Source: Marivirga lumbricoides (GTDB lineage: Bacteria > Bacteroidota > Bacteroidia > Cytophagales > Cyclobacteriaceae). From it: a DNA stretch of 64,000 nucleotides. Under the pieces are notes generated by a model that saw only the letters and a program-made list of their open reading frames with translations, made no database searches and was not told the origin of the DNA. Where the stretch lies: assembly GCF_014636295.1 (NCBI RefSeq), contig NZ_BMEC01000017.1:46164-110163 (forward strand), written 5' to 3'. Below, one piece after another: positions 26,670 to 34,960 of this stretch (position 1 is the first letter of the stretch; each line of letters starts with the position of its first letter). A program made the position numbers and the translations under genes.

Positions 26670-27577
26670 CAGCGGATATTAATAAATTATACAACAAAAG
26701 TAACAGAACTTATGCATTAGCACTTCTAAGAGTGGTTATAAGCATCTTTCTAATTCGAAAAGTGTTCTTTAATATCGCCAATGGAGAGGTTCTTTACAGC
26801 AAAGGTAGTTTTGTAGCGCATGAAAATATTTTCTTTTTAGGAATTATTGAAATAGGTGATTGGATCAGAGGCTTTCATGTAGAAATAACCTTATTTTTTT
26901 CCGTATTATGTGTGCTTATGCTATTCGGAATAGGCAAAAGGATTACTATCTTATTTGTATTTCTGTTATTTGAGCTGTTTCAAAGGATGAATGGCCTTGT
27001 ATTAAACGGAGGAGATAACCTAATGAAGTTTATTTTGCTTTATATGTGTTTTGCTGATTCCTTTGATTATTTTAGTATTCAGCAAACTCACTACAAAGGC
27101 GGTTCTAAAAATAAAATTAATAACCTTATTACAAATCTGGCAGCATTTTCTATTATCATGCATCTGTGTCTTGCCTATTTTGTTTCCGGTATTTTTAAAC
27201 TACATTCAGATGTGTGGTTCAATGGGGTAGCTTCCTATTATACCTTATCATTAGAAAGATTTCAGGGGACTCCTTTTAATAATCAACTGGCGCAGAATGG
27301 ATATTTTGTAACAATTACAACTTATGGTACCTTATTTCTGGAACTATATTTTCCAGTATTGATATGGATTAAGAAAATCAGATATCCATTATTAATTGCA
27401 GGTATCTTATTGCATCTAAGCATTTTTTCCCTAATGATGATTTATGATTTCCAATTTGTATTCATTATGGTCTACTGCCTGTTTCTATCTAATAAAGAAT
27501 GGGAAACCTTATTTGCTAAAGTTAAAACTGTGAAATACTGGAGAAAATGGAAAATTGGAAAATTCTATCGTATCTGA
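26666..27577 (+). CDS. SdpB-like HTTM-domain membrane protein
   Basis: A 303-residue membrane protein with about six helices and HTTM (vitamin K carboxylase-like) features. NGGDNLMKFILLYMCFADS (about residues 114-132) and YFVSGIFKLHSDVWFNG (about 172-188) match the signatures of the SdpB and HTTM families. SdpB works with SdpA in processing the SDP toxin; the chemistry is not established. It overlaps the SdpA-like gene by 4 bp and the next gene by 31 bp, so the three are coupled. Confidence 0.75.
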   Translation: MTADINKLYNKSNRTYALALLRVVISIFLIRKVFFNIANGEVLYSKGSFVAHENIFFLGIIEIGDWIRGFHVEITLFFSVLCVLMLFGIGKRITILFVFLLFELFQRMNGLVLNGGDNLMKFILLYMCFADSFDYFSIQQTHYKGGSKNKINNLITNLAAFSIIMHLCLAYFVSGIFKLHSDVWFNGVASYYTLSLERFQGTPFNNQLAQNGYFVTITTYGTLFLELYFPVLIWIKKIRYPLLIAGILLHLSIFSLMMIYDFQFVFIMVYCLFLSNKEWETLFAKVKTVKYWRKWKIGKFYRI

Positions 27578-28437
27578 GGGGTTTAGTTGAACTAAAAATA
27601 TACAGGGTATTTTATTTTTTGATATTCCTCTACCCATTTTATGAGCCATTTAAATTTATTATAATTTTCATTTTCCTGGATGTGCTCTATGAAATTCTGG
27701 AGAAGAATTCCAACAAACATTCTTCCCGGATTTCTACTTCTGCGTTGGTTTATCACCCGTTCCTCTATTGGCAATCGCTTTGTCAAATGTGGGGAATGTT
27801 ATACAGGTCTTTTATTGCATCTCCCCAATCATACAAAGATATTGCTGCTGCAGCTAAGTCAGAAGGAATCACATTTAAACTGCCATTTGAAGGAAAGTGG
27901 TATGTTTATAATGGAGGTATAAAAAAGGAGGATTCACATTCATGGAATATCTACAACCAACGTTATGCCTATGATTTTGTAATGATTGATGAGGAGAGTA
28001 AGTCTTATTGTTCATCTGCGCAGGATATTGAAGATTATTATTGCTACGGTAAAAAAGTACTGTGTCCTGCAGACGGAACGATCATTCATAAAAAAGATGG
28101 GTTAATAGATTATGATCAACCTGGTAAAATAAATTTCTGGACTAAGGATTTCAGAGGCAACTTTCTCATTATTGAGCATAGTAAAAAACACTATAGTTTT
28201 TTAGCTCATTTTAAAAAGGCCTCCATTACAGTGAATATTGGAGATATTGTGAAAGAAGGCCAAACTTTAGGCTTATGTGGTAATTCAGGTCATTCTACAG
28301 AGCCCCATATACATTTCCATGTACAGGATCATCCTAATTTTTACCTTGGTCTGGGGCTCCCCATCCCATTTTTTATTACCGATGATGCTGAGAGACAATT
28401 TATAAGCAAAGGAGAATTTATTACTGCTCAACATTAA
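27547..28437 (+). CDS. Membrane-anchored M23-like metallopeptidase
   Basis: A 296-residue protein with one or two N-terminal membrane helices (about residues 20-46) and a C-terminal LytM/M23 domain. H254 and H256 (PHIHFH) and H221 (FLAH) are present and D143 fits the metal-ligand Asp, but the His expected four residues before it is Arg139 (QRYAYD). The known HxGxD motif is thus altered. It may process the peptide or cleave cell wall, or be inactive. It overlaps the SdpB-like gene by 31 bp in another frame; M23 proteins are not part of the Bacillus sdp operon. Confidence 0.75.
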   Translation: MENWKILSYLRGLVELKIYRVFYFLIFLYPFYEPFKFIIIFIFLDVLYEILEKNSNKHSSRISTSALVYHPFLYWQSLCQMWGMLYRSFIASPQSYKDIAAAAKSEGITFKLPFEGKWYVYNGGIKKEDSHSWNIYNQRYAYDFVMIDEESKSYCSSAQDIEDYYCYGKKVLCPADGTIIHKKDGLIDYDQPGKINFWTKDFRGNFLIIEHSKKHYSFLAHFKKASITVNIGDIVKEGQTLGLCGNSGHSTEPHIHFHVQDHPNFYLGLGLPIPFFITDDAERQFISKGEFITAQH

Positions 28438-28465
28438 AACATCATTCATAAACTGAACTACAACA

Positions 28466-28996
28466 ATGGAAAAACAAATAGTTAAAAAACTTTTTATAGT
28501 TAATTCATTTATTTCACTGACTGTTTTGTTATTGTTTCATGTAACCGCCAATTACTTCTTTTTAAGTGACCCAATAGGCTTTTCTACAAATGATGTCTCC
28601 ATCTTATCAATATTGCTGGCAATACTTTTTTTAACAATAGGAACAGTTTTAAATATAGCTTTTCTTTTTAACAGGAATATTGACCCTCATAAATACAGTA
28701 AAACTAAGTTTGTATTTATAAGTAGCATTATCGTTATACTGACTACTTTTCTTTTGGATGCTACTTATCAACTATTTAATAAAGATGTGTCTCTTGCTTA
28801 TAGCAAGGCTCTATTTACCATGTTTGGTGGAGCTGAAATGGATGAAATTTCATTAAAAGTATTTTACAAGATGCCATTCTTCCTTAAAAATATTTTCTCT
28901 AACCTAATAAGTATATTTCTATTTCAATTGATTTCTATTTATCTGTATTCTAATCTCTTTAATTTTAATAAAACTACGTTCAACAATCCTCAATAA
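28466..28996 (+). CDS. Small membrane protein, candidate immunity protein
   Basis: A 176-residue protein with about four helices and mostly hydrophobic sequence, last gene of the locus and 28 bp after the M23-like gene. I do not recognise the family and it is not clearly an SdpI homologue. Small multi-helix proteins at the end of bacteriocin operons are often immunity factors, which is the reason for the call; a transport or processing role is equally possible. Confidence 0.6.
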   Translation: MEKQIVKKLFIVNSFISLTVLLLFHVTANYFFLSDPIGFSTNDVSILSILLAILFLTIGTVLNIAFLFNRNIDPHKYSKTKFVFISSIIVILTTFLLDATYQLFNKDVSLAYSKALFTMFGGAEMDEISLKVFYKMPFFLKNIFSNLISIFLFQLISIYLYSNLFNFNKTTFNNPQ

Positions 28997-29138
28997 AGAT
29001 TCTGCTAAGGAGAATATAATCCGCTTTTTTGTATAATACCTTTACCTTGTAGTTTAACCTCGAACAGGAAACCAACCATTTATATAATTCCTGTATTTTT
29101 CGTTGTTGCGGCTTATTTTTTGACGTAAAATAGCAGCA

Positions 29139-29756
29139 ATGAATGAATTTTTCTTCACACGCCTGCAATATGAATCCGGTGACTGGAATGTGGACCAGCG
29201 CATGCCAAGTAATTTACTCAATTCACTGATTGAGTATACAAATATTCCGGTAGATACGGTAGAGAAAGTGGTGCCTCTTAGCAGTGACGAGATTTTTAAG
29301 AGCCCTTTTTGCTATTTAAGTGGTCACAAATTGGTGCAATTTACCCGAAGAGAAAGAGAGAATTTTGAAAAATATGTTCAAAATGGCGGGTTTGTATTTG
29401 TAGATGATTGCAACCATGATATTGATGGTCTCTTTGCAAAGTCATTTGAAAATCAAATGGCTGAAATATATGGACATGAAGGATTACAAAAAATTTCAAA
29501 TAAGCATTCCATTTATTCTAGCTTTTTTGAGTTTGAAGATGGTCCGCCCACCACATCGCAGGAGCTTAATGGCTGGGGCGATGATATTGTGCATGACTAC
29601 CTGAAGGCTGTTATCCAAAATGGTAAAATTAGGGTTTTGTACAGCAATAAAGACTATGGGTGTGAATGGGATTATGATTTTAGAAATAAACGGTGGCTGG
29701 CAGAAGATAACACCAAATTTGGAGTAAATATAATTATGTATGCTTTATTTAATTAA
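29139..29756 (+). CDS. DUF4159 protein
   Basis: A 205-residue soluble protein with the DUF4159 pattern: FTRLQYESGDWNVDQRMP near the start, FVFVDDCNHD (about residue 86) and a GxxxxxNIIMYAL end. The fold is thought to be glutamine-amidotransferase-like, but it lacks a clear catalytic Cys-His pair, so it is probably structural. It sits 21 bp before the MoxR gene, as in many Bacteroidota MoxR clusters. It has no signal peptide here. Confidence 0.85.
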   Translation: MNEFFFTRLQYESGDWNVDQRMPSNLLNSLIEYTNIPVDTVEKVVPLSSDEIFKSPFCYLSGHKLVQFTRRERENFEKYVQNGGFVFVDDCNHDIDGLFAKSFENQMAEIYGHEGLQKISNKHSIYSSFFEFEDGPPTTSQELNGWGDDIVHDYLKAVIQNGKIRVLYSNKDYGCEWDYDFRNKRWLAEDNTKFGVNIIMYALFN

Positions 29757-29777
29757 AGCCTAGATTAATCAATCAGA

Positions 29778-30755
29778 ATGAGCGAAACGGAGATTCAACA
29801 GTTAAGTAATAAGTTTCAATTGGCAAAAAAGGAACTTGCTAAAGTAATAGTAGGGCAGGAGCAAATCATAAATGAAGTATTTATGGCGCTGTTAGCCGAT
29901 GGTCATATTTTATTGGAAGGAGTGCCAGGCTTAGGTAAAACTTTGCTGGTTAGGTCTTTATCCAGAGTAATGTCTATGGATTTTCATAGGATACAGTTTA
30001 CGCCTGACTTAATGCCTTCGGATATCATAGGAATGGAAATTTTGGAAGAGGACAGAAGCACCGGCAAACGCTTTTTTAAATTTAGTAAAGGCCCTATTTT
30101 TACTCATATCCTCCTTGCGGATGAAATCAATAGAACCCCTCCAAAAACACAATCTGCTTTGCTTGAGGCTATGCAAGAACGTGAGGTAACCTATGCAGGT
30201 CAGACCTATGAGCTGCCTAAACCTTTCTTTTTGCTGGCAACTCAAAATCCTTTAGAACAATCAGGCACTTTTCCGCTGCCTGAAGCGCAACTGGACAGGT
30301 TCCTTTTTTATAGTATTGTGCAATATCCTGCGGAAAATGAGGAACTTGAGATACTTAAGCAAACTACAGGAAGCACTGTAAGCGAAATTATACCTCAAAT
30401 TTCGGCAGAAGATATTCTGAAGGCAAAAAAATGGGTAAGGGAAGTTGTTATAGATGACCATATTATTGCTAAAATTAATGATTTGGTAAGGAGTACCAGA
30501 CCACAGACTAGTGAGAAAAAACAAGTGAAGGATTTTGTGGATTGGGGTGCTGGTCCCAGAGCAGGGCAATCTATTATTTTAGCTGCTAAGGCCAGGGCTT
30601 TTATGCAGGGAAGGCTAGCCGTAATTCCTGAAGATGTGGAAAGTGTGGCACAAGCAGTTCTCAGACATAGGGTAGTAATGAATTTTACAGCAAGAACGGA
30701 AGGGTACACTGTGACTGAATTAATTAAAGAGTTGCTAAACGTTTTTAAATCGTAA
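29778..30755 (+). CDS. MoxR-family AAA+ ATPase
   Basis: A 325-residue AAA+ ATPase of the MoxR group, thought to act as a chaperone that activates partner proteins, often those with vWA domains. It has a Walker A (EGVPGLGKT, residues about 48-56), a Walker B (LLADEINR), sensor 1 (LATQNP) and a C-terminal lid domain. It is followed by DUF58 and BatA-like genes with vWA or related domains, the usual partners. Confidence 0.95.
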   Translation: MSETEIQQLSNKFQLAKKELAKVIVGQEQIINEVFMALLADGHILLEGVPGLGKTLLVRSLSRVMSMDFHRIQFTPDLMPSDIIGMEILEEDRSTGKRFFKFSKGPIFTHILLADEINRTPPKTQSALLEAMQEREVTYAGQTYELPKPFFLLATQNPLEQSGTFPLPEAQLDRFLFYSIVQYPAENEELEILKQTTGSTVSEIIPQISAEDILKAKKWVREVVIDDHIIAKINDLVRSTRPQTSEKKQVKDFVDWGAGPRAGQSIILAAKARAFMQGRLAVIPEDVESVAQAVLRHRVVMNFTARTEGYTVTELIKELLNVFKS

Positions 30756-30816
30756 TAATTTACTTAACTCAGGTTCAAAATACATATTTAAATATAATTA
30801 AATTCTATTTTAGCAA

Positions 30817-31680
30817 TTGCGTACTCTTCAGGAAATATTTTCACTTACTAATTTGGAGGCCTTAAAAGCACTGCAAATTTATGTCCATCATTTGGTGGAT
30901 GGGCTTATCACAGGGATGCATCAAAGCCCGAAGAAGGGTTTTGGAATAGAGTTTAAAGAGTATAAAAATTATGCTCCCGGAGATAGCCTGAAGCAATTGG
31001 ATTGGAAATATTTTGCTAAAACAGATCATTATATGATTAAAGAAGCAGAGGTGGAGCGGCAGCATGATTTTCTATTTGCATTTGATTTAAGCAGGTCAAT
31101 GGAATATTCTCAAGATGGAATTTCGAAATTCAATCTGGCTAAGGCTTGTATTGCGTCTTTTACATACCTGACAAATAAGCAGCACGATAATTTTAAAATA
31201 ATCAATTCCTCAAACCATTCTACTAATTATGAAGATTTTCTGTTTGGATTGATAAAGCAAAAAATAGAGGAAGACTTCAAAACAAGTAAGCTTTATCCGA
31301 CAGCATTGCAGAGTGCTAAAAGTACGGCTATCATCTTATCAGACGGATATATGGAAGACTATGAGATTGAGAAATTAATTAGTAACTGGGCAATTTCAGC
31401 TCAGAAATGTATTTTCATACATTTTCTATATCAGACAGAATTAAAACTTGAGTTCGATAGGGAGAATTATCGCTTTCAGGATCTTGAAACAGGACAAATT
31501 ATGCAGGTGAACACAAAAGAGGCCAAATCTGAGTATGCAGATAAGGTAGAAAAATGGCATGAGCAAATTAAGCATAATTGTCTAAAGAATGGTGTATTGT
31601 ATTTTCAGATGGATGGCAGAAAACCCTTACAAAATGAATTAATGAAGTTGCTTAATCAAATGAACTTTAACTTCGGATGA
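30817..31680 (+). CDS. DUF58 (vWA-like) protein
   Basis: A 287-residue DUF58 protein, the usual MoxR partner. The signature YAPGDSLKQLDWKYFAKTD lies near residues 52-70 and a MIDAS-like DLSRS follows (about residue 92). The start is TTG at 30817; no in-frame ATG occurs before the conserved region. It overlaps the BatA-like gene by ATGA at 31677. Confidence 0.9.
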   Translation: MRTLQEIFSLTNLEALKALQIYVHHLVDGLITGMHQSPKKGFGIEFKEYKNYAPGDSLKQLDWKYFAKTDHYMIKEAEVERQHDFLFAFDLSRSMEYSQDGISKFNLAKACIASFTYLTNKQHDNFKIINSSNHSTNYEDFLFGLIKQKIEEDFKTSKLYPTALQSAKSTAIILSDGYMEDYEIEKLISNWAISAQKCIFIHFLYQTELKLEFDRENYRFQDLETGQIMQVNTKEAKSEYADKVEKWHEQIKHNCLKNGVLYFQMDGRKPLQNELMKLLNQMNFNFG

Positions 31681-32720
31681 TTTTGGCTAATCCTATATGG
31701 CTCTGGGGCTTATTAGCTTTATTGGTTCCTCTGGTAATCCATTTACTTAGTAAGAAGCAAACGAGGATACTTCCGTTTGGAAGTATTAGATTTCTGAAGG
31801 AATCAGCCAGTAGCCAATCCAGAAGTATTGAACTTTCGGATATTTTAATGCTGATATTGAGGTTATTCCTCCTTATTATAGTGATAATATGGCTGGCAGG
31901 CTGGGTTTCATCTGAAAAGCTTGAAAAAAAGAATTGGCTCATTTTAGGACATGGTATTGATTTACCTTCTGCCTACCAAAATGCTGTTGATCAGCAGTTA
32001 TTAGAGGTGAAAGACGTAGTAGCGCTTAAAGGTGAAAAAACTTACCTAAATGAATGGTTCTTTTTAAGAGAATTAGGACAAAGATACCCACAAATTGATT
32101 CTTTAATATGGATTGACAACTTTTCCAGTACAGATTTCTGGGGGAGGGTACCCTCACTTTCCTATACCTATAACCTAATAGATTTTGGAAATAAGAACAA
32201 TCAAAAGCCACTAATTGAGATAGATACGTTATTTTATGAAGTCAAAGGTCTTCCTGAAGCCGGTAAAGATTTGATTGATAAAGTATTGCTGTCAATCAGT
32301 CAATATAGTGGGTCTGAAATTATTTATTCAGATAATTCGACCCGGGTGACTGACATTTTATTTAGTAATGCTCCATCTTCAGATATTCCAATTCAATTTA
32401 TTTTTAACCTGAGTGAGAATAACACCTATCGACTAGAAGATCAATGGCCTGCCAGAATCATCCATTTATCCGAAAACTATGTGGATGATGCTTTATTGCA
32501 TGATGAGTTACTAGTAATAATCACTGAGTTTCTAGCACAATATTCAAACCCATTATGGGCATATAATAGCTTTGAGGAAGCTACGGCAGAACCCCAAGAA
32601 TTAAGGAGTAAAGTATTGAGGCAAAGCAATGAAATAAAAAGCCATGAGTGGCTATTTTGGATGATTTTAGCAACGTTGCTGATAGAAAGAGTGTGGGCTT
32701 ATAAAAGAATAAATGCATAG
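31677..32720 (+). CDS. BatA N-terminal-domain membrane protein
   Basis: A 347-residue protein starting MILANPIWLWGLLALLVPLVI, the BatA N-terminal domain (PF07584-type), followed by a second membrane helix (about residues 57-77), an extracytoplasmic domain and a C-terminal helix near residue 330. It belongs to the Bacteroides aerotolerance-type operon organisation. The vWA domain of classical BatA is absent, so it is a truncated relative. It overlaps both neighbours (4 and 8 bp). Confidence 0.85.
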   Translation: MILANPIWLWGLLALLVPLVIHLLSKKQTRILPFGSIRFLKESASSQSRSIELSDILMLILRLFLLIIVIIWLAGWVSSEKLEKKNWLILGHGIDLPSAYQNAVDQQLLEVKDVVALKGEKTYLNEWFFLRELGQRYPQIDSLIWIDNFSSTDFWGRVPSLSYTYNLIDFGNKNNQKPLIEIDTLFYEVKGLPEAGKDLIDKVLLSISQYSGSEIIYSDNSTRVTDILFSNAPSSDIPIQFIFNLSENNTYRLEDQWPARIIHLSENYVDDALLHDELLVIITEFLAQYSNPLWAYNSFEEATAEPQELRSKVLRQSNEIKSHEWLFWMILATLLIERVWAYKRINA

Positions 32721-34959
32721 AGATTTTAAACCATATTGGCAAAAGGTAATAATTCTAATGCGAGGATCATTTTTGGGTGCAATCTTCATAACAGCTCTCT
32801 CTATCATGCTGTTATTACTGGGAATATTAAGCCTACTAGGTGTTTTCTGGCAAGTTCCTTTTGCAATAGTTTTATTCCTGACTTTATATTTAATACTTTT
32901 CATTTGGTCTGATTTTAAGAGAGTAAAGGAAAAGAGTATTATCAATTATCTCCATCATTGCTTTCCTGAGTTAGAATATAGCCTGGGTCTGTTTGTTGAG
33001 AAAAACTTAAGCATAGTAGCAAAAATTCAAAAAGAAAGAATTGTGGGTAAATTACCTCAGGTAAAGAGAATTCCTTTACCGGAGCAATGGAAAAGCTTAT
33101 TACTTTTACTGCTTGCCAGTATTGTGGTCTTTTATGTTGGTTTCAATTCTAATTTACAGGAAGTGGGCGAGAGTAATCCTGCTACTGATAACTCAGTAAC
33201 AAATGATGAACTCAAATTACCAAAAGTTGATACTTTATACACTACCAAAGGAGATGTTTTTGTCACAGTAATTCCCCCAGCTTATACAGGGAAACCTCAA
33301 TTCTCCTGGCAGGATGGAGAATTGGTTCCTGAAGGTAGTGTAGTCCAATTTGCTGTTTCTGAGGGGGATATGGAGCCCAGGTTAATCTTGCAGGGAACAG
33401 ATACGCTTAATTTCTTAGAAAATAAGAGAAAAAATAATAGCTGGCTTCTAAACCGAAAGATCAACTACTCTCAAGCCTTTCAACTACAATTCTTATCCTC
33501 AGATTCTTCCATAACAGAACCTATCAGTGTGATAGAAATATTGAATGATCAAAAGCCTGTAATACAGTTTAACTTAACTGAAACAAGAGTTGAGCTTAAT
33601 TGGACCGATTTACAAAATAAATTGGCGGTACCGTTGGAAATGAGAGATGATTACGGGCTTTCTGCGGCCAATGTTGTAGCCACTTTAAGTAAAGGCGATG
33701 GTGAATCTGTCAAGTTCAGGGAGATGAAATGGCCATTGCCTGGTTTTAAAAAGGGAAAGAAAGTACAGTCATTTACCTATAATTTAAAAATAGATACTCT
33801 TGGCTTGGATCCGGGGGATGAGCTCTACTTCTTTATTGAAGTAATGGATAATAAGCAGCCTGATTACCAACGTACTAAGTCGGAGGTGTTCTTCATAGAG
33901 GTTAAAGATACGGTACAGCAGGAATCTGTGGCTTTTGAAGGACTCGCTCTTTCTACCGAGCCAGAATACTTTAAAAGCCAGCGACAGATTATAATTGATA
34001 CAGAAAAGCTCTTGAAAGAGAGAAGAAGTATTTCCAGATCTGAATTCGAGCAAAGAAGTAATACCATTGGTGCAGATCAAAAGATTTTGAGGCTTCGTTA
34101 TGGTATTTTCTTAGGCGAGGAATATGAAGTAAGCGGTGGACTTGGAGAAATGGCCCACGGCAATGATGATGAAGACCATGACCACGATCATGAAGAGCAT
34201 GAGGATGAAGGACATGACCCTCATGATCCCAATATAGATCATTCTGGCCATGATCATAGTAATGAAGCTATTGGATCACAGCCCGGAGAGACAAAGTTTT
34301 CCAATTCACTTTACAATTCACCAGAGATGGAAGCTTATGTTCATGCACATGATGATTCCGAAATAGCAACATTTTTTGATGCTGAAGTGAAAGCAAAACT
34401 GAAAGAAGCATTATCCAACATGTGGGATGCAGAGCTTTACCTAAGAACATACGAGCCAAAGAAGGCAATTCCTTACGAGTATAAAGCGCTTGAATTGATA
34501 AAAGAAGTACAAAGAGCATCACGTATTTATGTAGAAAGAATGGGCTTTGAGCCCCCTCCACTAGAACCTGACAAAAAGCGTTTATCCGGCAAGCTGGATA
34601 AGATTCAGGCGGAAGCAATATCATTTAATGCTGAAACTAATGAGTTCTTGCTAAATGTTCAAGCATTGCTTACTGAAATGAAAGCCATTAGCTATACTGA
34701 TTTAAAGGAAGAAAAGATAAAAGCAGTGAAAGATTTAAGTAAGTTATTAGTGAAGCAAATGGTAAATAGCCCGGTAAGGTATGCCAAAATTCTGGCAGCC
34801 ATTAGTACCTTCCGTGAAGAACCATCTCATGAAAATTTTCAAAAAATTATAGGATTAGCAGAAACAGTTCTTCCGGAAAATTTAAATAAAATAGTACCAG
34901 AAGCGAGTGGTGGCTTACGTTTACAGGAAGTTTTTCATCGGCAATTAAACAACGAATAA
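32713..34959 (+). CDS. DUF4175-like large membrane protein with His-rich segment
   Basis: A 748-residue protein with two N-terminal helices (about residues 15-75), a third near residue 130, then a long mixed domain and a helical C-terminal part. It resembles the DUF4175-type proteins found next to DUF58 and BatA genes in Bacteroidota. Near residues 476-517 it has a His/Asp/Glu-rich stretch (HDHDHEEHEDEGHDPHDP and around), which looks like a metal-binding loop. Function is unknown. It overlaps the BatA-like gene by 8 bp. Confidence 0.75.
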   Translation: MHRDFKPYWQKVIILMRGSFLGAIFITALSIMLLLLGILSLLGVFWQVPFAIVLFLTLYLILFIWSDFKRVKEKSIINYLHHCFPELEYSLGLFVEKNLSIVAKIQKERIVGKLPQVKRIPLPEQWKSLLLLLLASIVVFYVGFNSNLQEVGESNPATDNSVTNDELKLPKVDTLYTTKGDVFVTVIPPAYTGKPQFSWQDGELVPEGSVVQFAVSEGDMEPRLILQGTDTLNFLENKRKNNSWLLNRKINYSQAFQLQFLSSDSSITEPISVIEILNDQKPVIQFNLTETRVELNWTDLQNKLAVPLEMRDDYGLSAANVVATLSKGDGESVKFREMKWPLPGFKKGKKVQSFTYNLKIDTLGLDPGDELYFFIEVMDNKQPDYQRTKSEVFFIEVKDTVQQESVAFEGLALSTEPEYFKSQRQIIIDTEKLLKERRSISRSEFEQRSNTIGADQKILRLRYGIFLGEEYEVSGGLGEMAHGNDDEDHDHDHEEHEDEGHDPHDPNIDHSGHDHSNEAIGSQPGETKFSNSLYNSPEMEAYVHAHDDSEIATFFDAEVKAKLKEALSNMWDAELYLRTYEPKKAIPYEYKALELIKEVQRASRIYVERMGFEPPPLEPDKKRLSGKLDKIQAEAISFNAETNEFLLNVQALLTEMKAISYTDLKEEKIKAVKDLSKLLVKQMVNSPVRYAKILAAISTFREEPSHENFQKIIGLAETVLPENLNKIVPEASGGLRLQEVFHRQLNNE

Positions 34960-34960
34960 T

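Noticed and set aside
30261-30709. Minus-strand reading frames of about 100 residues inside the MoxR gene
   Set aside because: They lie antisense to a strongly conserved AAA+ gene and read as low-quality shadow sequence.
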